The notes below the pieces were generated by a model that saw nothing but the letters and a program-made list of their open reading frames with translations, made no database searches and was not told the origin of the DNA. 58,566 bases of DNA from CAXSBR01 sp964236495 (lineage in GTDB: Bacteria > Actinomycetota > Actinomycetes > Mycobacteriales > Jatrophihabitantaceae): contig CAXSBR010000020.1 of the NCBI GenBank assembly GCA_964236495.1, forward strand, positions 1 through 58,566, given 5' to 3'. The position numbers and the translations under genes were made by a program. Numbering within the stretch: position 1 is the first letter of the stretch; the number at the start of each line of letters is the position of its first letter. Positions 1-9,110 of this stretch are shown one piece after another.

Positions 1-357
1 CCGACATCGCCGCGGCACCGCTCAACCGAAGGCCCGTGAAAGATCCGGGCTAGCTTGCGCCGAATCCACTGGCGTTTGAGGATGCCGACGCCGTGCTCGT
101 CGCTTACCGTGCCGCCCAGGCGCAGCGTATTCACCACTATCAAGCAGTTTGGTTGCTCTCGATCCTGAAGACCCCAACCCCCTTGCCGTGGACACGACGC
201 GCCGGACCGAATATCCCTCAAGAACAACTGCCACAAGATCGACCAGGCTTAGCGAGAAGACCCAGCTCTCGCCTCGCCGCGTCCCTTCCGTGATGCGAAA
301 CGCACAGGATCGGTGGTCGCATTCTTAACGAAGAAGTCTTTTTGTGACCCAAGAAGC
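1..357. other. Left-edge stretch without a supported gene
   Basis: No ORF here has a convincing start, ribosome site and recognisable product. A short plus-strand stretch around 85-180 reads LVAYRAAQAQRIHHYQAV, which could be the remnant of some larger protein, but it soon loses coherence. I cannot assign it. Confidence 0.4.
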
Positions 358-392
358 GCAGGAAGCCATCAGAGGAGTTGATGGCTTCCTGC
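358..392 (-). terminator. Hairpin downstream of the small secreted protein gene
   Basis: A perfect 14-bp inverted repeat (358-371 with 379-392) has a 7-nt loop. It lies about 87 nt past the stop codon of the minus-strand gene ending at 479. There is no clear U tract, as is common for actinobacterial terminators. It may act in both directions. Confidence 0.55.
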
Positions 393-478
393 GTCCTGCG
401 GCGGCCCACTATGCACCAGCTAAGATTGCCCTCGCAGGCGAGGATTATGCATGTGCTGCACTCACCTGCAGCAGGTCG

Positions 479-1099
479 TCAGGTGCAATACTTCAGAGCC
501 TCCCGAAAGATGGCAATACCGCCCGAGCCCGCGCCGCACCGCACGATGCCGTCGACGGTGTATGTGCCATAGGTTTTCCATCCCCAGTAGTGCTTTGCGA
601 CGTCGCCAATGCTACTTCCGCCAGTGGCATGACAATACGTTAGATAACGATTGCCATAGTACTTTTCATTACCTCGAAATACCACGAACGCCGCATTGTG
701 CGACGTAGGATTGGACGTTACGTCAGTAACCGTAGTTGAGTGGGTGGAAGTGTGCTGACCGGACTTGGCGACCGTCTTGTCGAAATGGCCTTTAACCGAG
801 GCCCACAACCAACTTGCGCCGCCCTCTCCACCACCGCTTTTCGATGTCGTCGCGGTAAGGACGTTTTCCAGCCCAGCAGTACGCGTGGTGGTTCGAGATC
901 CCTGCGGCGGCAAAGCCACAATAGAAAGGTGCGTTACCACCGGCGTCGCGTGGTAACTGCTTACTCCGTGGTGACCGACGTAGCTGAAAACGCTGCATCG
1001 GGTTGAGCTTGCCTGTGCAGACGGGGTTACGACTGCCATACTGCCGACTGCGCAACTCACCCCCGTCACGATGCTGAGCGCCGCGTGGCGAATACGCAT
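479..1099 (-). CDS. Small secreted protein of unknown function
   Basis: The product is 206 aa. The N-terminus is a typical Sec signal: MRIRH, then a hydrophobic stretch, ending near residues 29-31 (AQA-SS), so it is probably exported. The mature part is Ser/Thr/Gly-rich with scattered aromatic residues and four cysteines (about residues 35, 155, 188 and 205), enough for two disulfides. The ATG at 1099 has a good ribosome site (GGAAGG, about 7 nt upstream). No enzyme motif or known domain is visible. It follows pdtaR on the same strand but a hairpin separates them, so it is probably transcribed alone. I do not recognise the family. Confidence 0.6.
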   Translation of the reverse strand: MRIRHAALSIVTGVSCAVGSMAVVTPSAQASSTRCSVFSYVGHHGVSSYHATPVVTHLSIVALPPQGSRTTTRTAGLENVLTATTSKSGGGEGGASWLWASVKGHFDKTVAKSGQHTSTHSTTVTDVTSNPTSHNAAFVVFRGNEKYYGNRYLTYCHATGGSSIGDVAKHYWGWKTYGTYTVDGIVRCGAGSGGIAIFREALKYCT

Positions 1100-1132
1100 A
1101 ACTGCCTTCCGTCGTGGCCAACGGCCATTTTG

Positions 1133-1157
1133 GCAACCCGGTACCGGATCGGGTTGC
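1133..1157 (-). terminator. Hairpin after pdtaR
   Basis: An 8-bp perfect inverted repeat (1133-1140 with 1150-1157) has a 9-nt loop and lies 29 nt beyond the pdtaR stop codon. No T-run follows. It is a plausible terminator separating pdtaR from the secreted protein gene. Confidence 0.4.
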
Positions 1158-1185
1158 GAACCGTAGCACGCGCAAGCTTGGTGCT

Positions 1186-1818
1186 TTACCGGCCGCCGTT
1201 GGTCTCGACTACCAGCTCCGCGACCGCCTTCATGGTGGTGCGTTTGTCCATTGCGGTGCGCTGGATCCAGGTGAACGCCTGTGGTTCGGTCATCTGGTGC
1301 TCGGCCATCAACACGCCTTTGGCGCGCTCGACGACCTTGCGCGTGGCCAGCCGCTCGGCCAGATCGCCGACCTCCGCCTCGAGGGCACGGATCTCGGCAA
1401 AACGCGACAGCGCCATCTCGATGGCCGGGAGCAGATCTCGCTTCTGGAACGGCTTCACGAGATAGGCCATCGCACCAGCGTCGCGGGCACGCTCGACGAG
1501 ATCGCGCTGGCTGAACGCGGTGAGGATCACGATCGGCGCGATCTTGTCGGCGCTGATCAGACCGGCCGCGGTGATGCCGTCCATCTTGGGCATCTTGACG
1601 TCGCAGACAACCAGGTCCGGACGCAGCTCACGGGCCAGCGCGACGGCCTGCTCCCCGTCGGCGGCTTCGCCTACGACGGTGAAACCCTCCTCTGTCAGCA
1701 TTTCGCGCAGGTCCAGACGGATCAGAGCCTCGTCTTCGGCAATGACGACGCGAGTGCCGGCGGAGACCTCGTCCGGCGCTGCTGTCTGTGTAGCGGTCGA
1801 TGGGCTCGACACGGTCAC
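1186..1818 (-). CDS. pdtaR: ANTAR-domain response regulator (PdtaR-type antiterminator)
   Basis: The product is 210 aa from a GTG start at 1818, preceded by GAGGAG; an upstream ATG at 1878 gives 20 more residues without a good ribosome site. Residues about 22-140 form a receiver domain, with acidic residues in VVIAEDEAL, the phospho-acceptor Asp in VVCDVKMPKMDG and Lys in YLVKPF. The C-terminal 60 residues form an ANTAR RNA-binding domain (VVERAKGVLM, AFTWIQRTAMDKRTTM). Family members bind dual hairpins in nascent RNA and prevent termination when phosphorylated by the histidine kinase PdtaS, which is not in this window. The sequence closely resembles mycobacterial Rv1626, including AFSQRDLVERARDAGAMAYL. 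Proximity to pyk is also seen in other actinobacteria. Confidence 0.95.
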   Translation of the reverse strand: MTVSSPSTATQTAAPDEVSAGTRVVIAEDEALIRLDLREMLTEEGFTVVGEAADGEQAVALARELRPDLVVCDVKMPKMDGITAAGLISADKIAPIVILTAFSQRDLVERARDAGAMAYLVKPFQKRDLLPAIEMALSRFAEIRALEAEVGDLAERLATRKVVERAKGVLMAEHQMTEPQAFTWIQRTAMDKRTTMKAVAELVVETNGGR

Positions 1819-1939
1819 AAGCAGGTGCTCCTCGGTGTTTCGCCGGCCGCCACCGGGTAGCCGGCGACGGATGTGCAAGAGACAGAGCGTAGCTGGCCCG
1901 GATCAAAGATCACGATTCAGCATCGGAGCGCAGCGATTG

Positions 1940-2012
1940 GGAGGACGTGAGTGAGCATCGAGCGACGAAGGAGCGACCAGCGCAGCGATTGCTCGCGCAG
2001 AAGGAGCGGGTC
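1940..2012. repeat. Interspersed GTGAGCATCGAGCG-type repeat, copy A
   Basis: This spacer between pdtaR and tRNA-Leu contains gtgagcatcgagcgacgaag followed by gagc and agcgcagcgatt segments. It matches the repeats at 3150-3245 and 4700-4812 and the tandem array inside cdd. Function is unknown. Confidence 0.6.
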
Positions 2013-2021
2013 AAGCCGGTG

Positions 2022-2103
2022 TACCCCCGGTGGGATTCGAACCCACAAGCCTTTCGGCAATGGTGTTTGAGACCATCGCGTATACCAGTTCCGCCACAGG
2101 GGC
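2022..2103 (-). tRNA. tRNA-Leu (anticodon CAA)
   Basis: The cloverleaf folds on the minus strand. The acceptor is GCCCCTG against CGGGGGT (one G-U end pair and one internal U-G), followed by the D arm. The anticodon stem ATGGT/ACCAT has loop CTCAAAC, giving anticodon CAA, which reads UUG. The variable arm is long (TGCCGAAAGGCTTG), as in class II leucine tRNAs, and the T arm is GTGGG-TTCGAAT-CCCAC. The discriminator base is A. The CCA end is not encoded. It is about 82 nt long. Confidence 0.95.
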
Positions 2104-2203
2104 TTGCAGTGCCGCTGTTCTACCGCCAAATTCGGCAGCGTCTCTGGACAGGGCGAGACGATCGTAGCGAACTGTTGGCATCCGCCCGCGCCGATGTGCT
2201 GAA

Positions 2204-3127
2204 CTACTCCGCTGCAACCTGGAGGCGTACGAGGCCTTCCTGCATCACCGTGACCAGGTGCTCACCCTGCTCGGAGTAGATCTTTCCGGCGGCCAGGCCC
2301 CGGCTGCCCGAGGCCGACAGTGCCTCGGACTCGTACAGGAACCATTCGTCGGCCCGGAACGGGCGGTGGAACCACATCGCATGGTCCAGTGACGCCGCGA
2401 CGACATCGTCGATGCCGAAGGCCATCCCACGCCACGCGAGCACCGACTCCAGCAAGGTCAGGTCCGAGGCAAACGTCAGCGCGCAGACGTGAGTCAGCGG
2501 GTCGTCGGGCAGGCGTCCGGCAGCGCGCATCCACACTCGCTGCGCCCGACCGGCACCGGTACGTGCCCACGGCGGATCGTCGACGTAGCGCATCTCGAAC
2601 GGTCGGGGCAGCAGCGCCCGGGCGGCGCCGTCGGGAAATTGAGCGAACCGCTCCTCCAGCGTGGGCACCTTCTCCGGTCTCGGTACGTCCGGGGGCTCGG
2701 TGGCATAGTCCATGCCTGGCTGGTCGATCTGGAACGACGCCGACAGCGAGAAGATGGCCTTGCCGTGCTGGATCGCCAGCACTCGGCGAACGCTGAACGA
2801 GCCGCCGTCGCGCACCGGATCGACGGTAAATAAGATCGGGATCTCGGGATCACCGGCGCGGATGAAGTAGGCGTGCAACGAGTGCACCCGCCGACTGGCA
2901 TCGACTGTGCGCCCTGCTGCAACGAGCGCCTGAGCCGCTACCTGGCCGCCGAATACGCGGGGAAGCGGCACCTTCGGGCTGACGCCGCGGAAGATCATGT
3001 CGTCGATGTGCTCGAGATCCAACAGGGCGACGAGCTGGTCGACGACGCTCTGCCCCGTCGGCCCGGACCGAAGCGGTCGCGCCGCCGGTGACGCCGGCAG
3101 CGGGGAGGCCGGTTGCCCGTCGCTCAT
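2204..3127 (-). CDS. tesB: Acyl-CoA thioesterase II (TesB family)
   Basis: The product is 307 aa from the ATG at 3127 (MSDGQ), which follows AAGGGC and GGAGAG. It hydrolyses medium- and long-chain acyl-CoA to free fatty acid and CoA. The fold is a double hotdog: the N-terminal half has RVFGGQVAAQALVAAGRT and SLHAYFIRAGDP, and the C-terminal half has SLDHAMWFHRPFRADEW, which carries the family catalytic Asp, then MQEGLVR. The frame stays open 40 codons upstream to 3247. That extra part is translated interspersed repeat (SEHRSDEGA twice) and runs to the end of pyk, so I take the internal ATG as the start. It is probably co-transcribed with pyk. Confidence 0.93.
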   Translation of the reverse strand: MSDGQPASPLPASPAARPLRSGPTGQSVVDQLVALLDLEHIDDMIFRGVSPKVPLPRVFGGQVAAQALVAAGRTVDASRRVHSLHAYFIRAGDPEIPILFTVDPVRDGGSFSVRRVLAIQHGKAIFSLSASFQIDQPGMDYATEPPDVPRPEKVPTLEERFAQFPDGAARALLPRPFEMRYVDDPPWARTGAGRAQRVWMRAAGRLPDDPLTHVCALTFASDLTLLESVLAWRGMAFGIDDVVAASLDHAMWFHRPFRADEWFLYESEALSASGSRGLAAGKIYSEQGEHLVTVMQEGLVRLQVAAE

Positions 3128-3243
3128 GCCCTTGAACTCTCCGCTCGCTGGAGACTCAGCTCCTTCGTCGCTGCGAGGCTTGCGCACGCCTCTAATCGCT
3201 GCGCTCCTTGCTCCTTCGTCGCTGCGATGCTCGCTCACGCCGA

Positions 3244-3247
<4 letters not shown>
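3128..3247 (-). repeat. Interspersed repeat, copy B (two units), between pyk and tesB
   Basis: Read on the minus strand, the spacer holds GAGCATCGCAGCGACGAAGG and, about 50 nt later, CTCGCAGCGACGAAGGAGC, linked by AGGAGCGCAGCGATTAGAGG. The same elements occur at 1940-2012 and 4700-4812. It lies in frame with tesB, so an upstream ATG at 3247 would translate it as a 40-residue extension. Confidence 0.6.
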
Positions 3248-4671
<1,424 letters not shown>

Positions 4672-4699
4672 GGTCTAGACCGTAATCGCTGCCCCGAAG

Positions 4700-4812
4700 C
4701 AGTGGCGAGCAGGGCGTGAGGATCGAGCGACGAAGGGCGTGAGGATCAAGCGACGCAGGAGCGAGGCCCGGAGCGCCTAGACAACAAGGAGCGAGGAGCG
4801 CGTAGACGACTA
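4700..4812. repeat. Interspersed repeat, copy C, between the mutase gene and pyk
   Basis: The plus strand carries gcgtgaggatcgagcgacga, then gcgtgaggatcaagcgacgc, then a ggagcgag...tagacaac segment and a ggagcgaggagcgcgtagac segment. The last parts match the second half of the 48-bp unit tandemly repeated in cdd, which links the simple interspersed copies with that array. Confidence 0.6.
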
Positions 4813-4817
4813 GCGCG

Positions 4818-6557
4818 TCATATGGCGAGTACGGTACTGAGCTCGGTTCGCAGACGAGACAGCTCAGCAGCGGCCGCGCTGCGGGCGGCAGCGACGTCGG
4901 TGATCTGCGCCGCCGGCGTGACGAGCTCCAGGTAGGCCTTGAGCTTGGGCTCCGTACCCGAAGGCCGGATGATGACCCGGCCGGTGCGCCAGGTGAGGCG
5001 TACCGCGTCGGTGTCAGGAAGCAGATCTTGCACAGCTACCGGTTCGCCCAGCAGAACCGCAGGCGGAGCGCTGCGCACACCCGCCATGATGGCCGCGATC
5101 ACGCCGAGGTCATCCACGCGCACCGACACCTGGTCGGTTGCGAACAGCCCGTACTGAACGATCAGCTCGTCCAGGCGCTGCACCAGCGAGGACCCGGTGG
5201 CGGCCAGGTCGGCTGCGCGGTCGGCGATGACGAGAGCCGCGCTGAGCCCGTCCTTGTCCCGGACCAGCGACGGCGCCACGGCATAGCCCAGCGCTTCTTC
5301 GTAGCCGAAGCTGAGGTCGTCGGCGGCGCGCATGATCCACTTGAAGCCGGTGAGGGTCTGGCCGTAGCCGACGCCGGCGTCACGCGCCATCGCCTCCAGC
5401 ATCGACGCCGACACGATCGTGGTGGCGAACGTGCCGCGCGCGCCTCGAGCCAGCAGCGCGTCTGCCAGCAGCACGCCCAGTTCGTCGCCGCGCAGCATCC
5501 GCCAACCGCTACCGGGAAAGTCCAGCGCGACGGCGCACCGATCGGCATCCGGGTCGCTGGCGATCACCAGATCGGCACTCCGCTCGCGGGCGAGGTCGAT
5601 GGCCAGATCCAGCGCACCCGGTTCTTCGGGATTGGGAAAGGCGACTGTCGGGAACTCCGGGTCCGGCTCGGCCTGGGCCGGCACGCTGAGCGGCTCGGGA
5701 TGTCCGGCGGCGGCGAACACCCGCCGCAGCACGCCGGTACCCACTCCGTGCAGCGCGGTGTGCACGATCGTCGGCATGTGCGCGTTGCGGGGTTGAGCCG
5801 ATGACGGGTCGCGCTGGGCCGACGACGCCGGTCCTGCGACAAGGGCCGCAATGTCAGCTACGTAGCGAGCGACCATCCCGTCGTCGAGAGTCGTGAAATC
5901 GTCGCTCAACGGGATCGACCGCGTGGATGGCAGCTCGCGCATGGCCTGTTCCACCTGGACATCGACGGGCGCCACGATCTGCATGCCGTCCGCGCCGTAC
6001 AGCTTGTAGCCGTTGTCCTGCTTGGGATTGTGCGAGGCGGTGATCATCACGCCTACCGCCGCGTGCAGCTCCAACACGCTGTAGGCCAGTACCGGCGTCG
6101 GCAGCGGACCCGGCAGTAACCGCGCGTCGCAGCCGGCCGCGGCAAACACTCCGGCGGCATCGCGGGCGAAGATCGCCGAGCCGTGTCGGGCGTCGTAACC
6201 GACGACGACGATCGCGGGCAGCTCGACGCCGGCACTGCCGCGACCGGTGAGCCAGCTGACCACACCGGCACTGGCGCGGCGGACCATGGCCCGGTTCATG
6301 CCGTTGGGCCCGGCGCGCAGAACTCCTCGCAAGCCCGCGGTACCGAACGTCAACGGGCCGCTGAAACGCTGATGAAGCTCGATACGGCTGGCTAGTGCTT
6401 CGCTCGGGGCGCGCGCGCCGGCTGTGGCGGCACCGGACGCGACCGGCTCGTCGCCCGCGGCGTCGAGCAGGTCCTGCAGTTGCCGCGCGTCGCCGGGTTC
6501 CACTTCGTCGGCGATCCATCCGCGCACTGCGTCGGCGTCGAAGTCTGGCCCGGACAT
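4818..6557 (-). CDS. pmmB: Phosphomannomutase/phosphoglucomutase family (alpha-D-phosphohexomutase)
   Basis: The product is 579 aa from the ATG at 6557 (MSGPDFD), with GAAGGGACC upstream. Four-domain mutase motifs are in order: phosphoserine loop VGVMITASHNPKQDNGYK (about 180), metal site ASDPDADRCAV (about 335), sugar-binding GYEEALGYAVAP (about 430) and phosphate-binding RPSGTEPKLKAYLE near the C-terminus. An N-terminal helical region and FGTAGLRGVL match the long PMM/PGM subfamily (Rv3308-like). It sits 71 bp downstream of purine nucleoside phosphorylase on the same strand. That position suggests it may isomerise (deoxy)ribose-1-phosphate to the 5-phosphate, as phosphopentomutase-active relatives do; this is inference. 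The symbol is by analogy with mycobacteria. Confidence 0.9.
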   Translation of the reverse strand: MSGPDFDADAVRGWIADEVEPGDARQLQDLLDAAGDEPVASGAATAGARAPSEALASRIELHQRFSGPLTFGTAGLRGVLRAGPNGMNRAMVRRASAGVVSWLTGRGSAGVELPAIVVVGYDARHGSAIFARDAAGVFAAAGCDARLLPGPLPTPVLAYSVLELHAAVGVMITASHNPKQDNGYKLYGADGMQIVAPVDVQVEQAMRELPSTRSIPLSDDFTTLDDGMVARYVADIAALVAGPASSAQRDPSSAQPRNAHMPTIVHTALHGVGTGVLRRVFAAAGHPEPLSVPAQAEPDPEFPTVAFPNPEEPGALDLAIDLARERSADLVIASDPDADRCAVALDFPGSGWRMLRGDELGVLLADALLARGARGTFATTIVSASMLEAMARDAGVGYGQTLTGFKWIMRAADDLSFGYEEALGYAVAPSLVRDKDGLSAALVIADRAADLAATGSSLVQRLDELIVQYGLFATDQVSVRVDDLGVIAAIMAGVRSAPPAVLLGEPVAVQDLLPDTDAVRLTWRTGRVIIRPSGTEPKLKAYLELVTPAAQITDVAAARSAAAAELSRLRTELSTVLAI

Positions 6558-6628
6558 GTGGGTCCCTTCGTCGACTCGTCTGCGGCCCTCGTGGTGGCGA
6601 CGCAGGTGGCTTGCGGTATTCGCGGCGC

Positions 6629-7516
6629 TCAGATGCGTTCGAGCAGGTCGGCCATCAGACCGCCCATCCGCGTGGCAGCCTGACGCCCGGCGGCGAGCAC
6701 CTCGGTGTGATCCAGCGGCTGGCCGGACAGACCTGCGGCCAGGTTGGTAACCAGCGACAGCCCAAGCACCTCCATGCCCTCGGCCCGGGCCGCGATCGCC
6801 TCCAGCACGGTGGACATGCCAACCAGGTCCGCGCCGAGCAGTCCGGCCATCCGCACCTCGGCGGGCGTCTCGTACTGCGGTCCGGGAAACATCGCGTACA
6901 CGCCTTGCTCGATGCTCGGATCGATACCGGTGACGGCTTCCCGCAGTCGGGCTGAGTAGACCTCGGTGAGGTCGACGAACCTCGGACCCACCAGCGGCGA
7001 GGTGAACGTCAAGTTCAGGTGGTCGCTGATCAGCACGGGGTTGCCGACACGCATGCCGGGACGTAGACCGCCACAGGCGTTGGTGAGCACCGCGGTGGTG
7101 CACCCGGCCGCCGCGGCGGTGCGAATGCCGTGCACCACCGCATCCACGCCGCGCTTCTCGTACAGATGCGTACGGCCCACGAGCACCAGAACGCGCTTGC
7201 CGGCGATCACGCAGGACACGATGCGCCCGGCGTGCCCGCTTACCGCCGGAGCCAGGAACCCAGGCAGATCGGTGTTGAGCAGTTCGGTGCGGTCGACTTC
7301 GGCGCGCGCGCTCAGCACCTCCAACGCGGGCTGCCAGCCCGAACCCAGAACGATGACCACATCGTGGCGCGCCCGCCCGGTACGTGCTGCCAACTCCTTC
7401 GCCGCAGCAGCAGCGATGTCGTCCGGATCGATCGCGGCATCGCTGCCGTTGCGCGCGCCGTTCCCGTCCGCAGAGCCGGCGTCGTCGGTGTGCTGGGGCG
7501 TCGATCCGAGCGTCAC
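6629..7516 (-). CDS. deoD: Purine nucleoside phosphorylase
   Basis: This trimeric-type PNP (PNP/MTAP family) splits purine (deoxy)nucleosides with phosphate into base and (deoxy)ribose-1-phosphate. Motifs are VVIVLGSGWQPAL (phosphate site), GRTHLYE, LTNACGGLRPGM, VLISDHLNLT, GVYAMFPGPQYETPAE and GADLVGMST (purine site). The frame is open to 7624, but family members are about 268 aa and align from about IDPDDIAAAAAKEL. I use the GTG at 7516 (295 aa); an ATG at 7603 is possible and neither has a strong ribosome site. It diverges from the lipoprotein gene and precedes the mutase gene. In mycobacteria deoD and pmmB are also neighbours. Confidence 0.9.
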   Translation of the reverse strand: MTLGSTPQHTDDAGSADGNGARNGSDAAIDPDDIAAAAAKELAARTGRARHDVVIVLGSGWQPALEVLSARAEVDRTELLNTDLPGFLAPAVSGHAGRIVSCVIAGKRVLVLVGRTHLYEKRGVDAVVHGIRTAAAAGCTTAVLTNACGGLRPGMRVGNPVLISDHLNLTFTSPLVGPRFVDLTEVYSARLREAVTGIDPSIEQGVYAMFPGPQYETPAEVRMAGLLGADLVGMSTVLEAIAARAEGMEVLGLSLVTNLAAGLSGQPLDHTEVLAAGRQAATRMGGLMADLLERI

Positions 7517-7750
7517 CGCAGGGACGCTACCCGGCAGGTCACCGACGTCGGCACCACGCGTGGCGCAGCCTCGGCCCCCGGCGCGGATGTCCGCCGAGAA
7601 CATGGGGATGCGTCGGAACGACAACTATTAACACGACGGGTGGTGTCGATCGTCGTTACTGCGGATAGCCTTCGCCCAACACATTTCAACGCTGCCGCCG
7701 ATGGCGCCGTCGGGCCCACCTCGCAGACAGCCGTCCAAGGAGGACAATTA

Positions 7751-8932
7751 GTGCGGTTCTACCCACGTCTCAGCGCTGTGGCCGCGCTGGCCACGGTCAG
7801 CATGCTTGCCACCGCCTGCGGCAGCGACAAGCCGTCCGCCAGTGCGCCAACCGGTACCAGTTCCGCCGCCACCGACACCGCTTCATCCAGTTCGACCTCG
7901 TCATCACCATCGGAGTCGTCGACGCCATCGTCGTCGCCGGTGGGGTCGTCGCAGGCGGGCACCGCCACCACCCCCTCATCGACGCCGGCGGCAGGCAACA
8001 TCAAGATCGGGCTGGCCTACGACATCGGCGGCCGGGGCGACAAGTCCTTCAATGACGCCGCCGCCGCCGGTCTGGAAGCGGCCACGAAGAAGTTGGGCGT
8101 GCCCAGCAGCAACGTCAAGGAACTGGAGGCCGTCGCCGGCGAGTCCGAGGCGCAGAAGCAGGCCCGGCTCACCCAGCTGGCCGACAACGGCTACAACTGC
8201 ATCATCGCCGTCGGCTTCGCCTACGCCAACTCCATCAAGGCAGTGGTAGGCAAATACCCGAACGTGAAGTTCGCGATCATCGACGACAACTCGGTGAAGG
8301 CGCCGAACCTAGCCGATCTCACCTTCGCCGAGCAGCAGGGCTCCTTCCTCGTCGGCGCCATCGCGGCGCTCAAGAGCAAGAAGCACCACGTCGGATTCAT
8401 CGGCGGCGTGAACGTCAGCCTGATCCAGAAGTTCCAGGCAGGCTTCGACGCCGGCGCCAAGGCCGCGGATCCGTCGGTCAAGATCGACAACAAGTACTTG
8501 ACGCAGCCGCCGGACTTCGGCGGCTTCAACGACGCGACCAAGGGCCAGACGGCAGCAGCCGGCATCTACGACAACGGCGCCGACGTCATCTTCGCCGCCG
8601 CCGGTGGCTCGGGCAGCGGCGTGTTCAAGGCCGCAAAGGCGAAGAAGGCGCTGGCGATCGGCACCGACTCCGACCAGTACCTCAGTGCCGCTCCCGACGT
8701 GCGCAGCGTCATCATCTCCTCCATGCTCAAGCGCGTCGACGTGGCGGTGTCCTCGTTCATCGAGCAGGTCGCGGCGGGCAAATTCAAGGCCGGCAACACG
8801 ATCTTCGACCTGAAGTCCGGCGGTATCGGCTACGCCACCTCGGGCGGCCAGATCAACGACATCAAGGCCAAGATCGACGCCTTCAAGGCGCAGATCATCA
8901 GCGGCAAGATCAAGGTTCCGACCACCGTCTGA
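7751..8932 (+). CDS. BMP-family nucleoside-binding lipoprotein of an ABC importer
   Basis: The product is 393 aa from the GTG at 7751, with AAGGAGG about 8 nt upstream. It has a signal peptide with a lipobox (SMLATAC, Cys23), so it is a membrane-anchored extracytoplasmic binding protein. About 60 Ser/Thr/Pro-rich residues follow as a linker. The PnrA/BMP domain begins at NIKIGLAYDIGGRGDKSFND and continues through DDNSVKAPNLADLTFAEQQG and VIFAAAGGSGSGVFKA. BMP proteins bind purine and other nucleosides. The ATPase and two permease genes downstream complete the importer. A strong hairpin follows the stop and may set higher expression of the binding protein than of the membrane parts. Confidence 0.93.
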   Translation: MRFYPRLSAVAALATVSMLATACGSDKPSASAPTGTSSAATDTASSSSTSSSPSESSTPSSSPVGSSQAGTATTPSSTPAAGNIKIGLAYDIGGRGDKSFNDAAAAGLEAATKKLGVPSSNVKELEAVAGESEAQKQARLTQLADNGYNCIIAVGFAYANSIKAVVGKYPNVKFAIIDDNSVKAPNLADLTFAEQQGSFLVGAIAALKSKKHHVGFIGGVNVSLIQKFQAGFDAGAKAADPSVKIDNKYLTQPPDFGGFNDATKGQTAAAGIYDNGADVIFAAAGGSGSGVFKAAKAKKALAIGTDSDQYLSAAPDVRSVIISSMLKRVDVAVSSFIEQVAAGKFKAGNTIFDLKSGGIGYATSGGQINDIKAKIDAFKAQIISGKIKVPTTV

Positions 8933-8943
8933 GGCGTCGAGTT

Positions 8944-8993
8944 CAGCTACGGGCTCGGTGTGGCCGTCGCCGGTCGCGCCGAGCCCGTAGCTG
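8944..8993 (+). terminator. Strong hairpin between lipoprotein and ATPase genes
   Basis: A perfect 15-bp inverted repeat (8944-8958 with 8979-8993) encloses a 20-nt loop, starting 12 nt after the lipoprotein stop codon. There is no T-run. Such intercistronic hairpins behind binding-protein genes often stabilise upstream mRNA or partly terminate transcription. Confidence 0.7.
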
Positions 8994-9110
8994 TCTGCCC
9001 GTACGCGTGTGATGAAGTATCGGCCAAGCGATCAGGCCGACTCGGCGCGCACCGCGGATCGACCCTCGCACTCTCTTGCATCTCGACCTCTGCGCAGACG
9101 GTGAGAAGCC

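Noticed and set aside
22..293. Short open frames on both strands at the left edge
   Set aside because: They overlap each other, and none has a ribosome site or domain. One stretch (LVAYRAAQAQRIHHYQ) may be a remnant, but evidence is too thin.
6558..7103. Upstream extension of the phosphohexomutase frame
   Set aside because: It overlaps purine nucleoside phosphorylase in another frame and shows Arg/His-rich shadow sequence. The ATG at 6557 has a ribosome site and the normal N-terminus.
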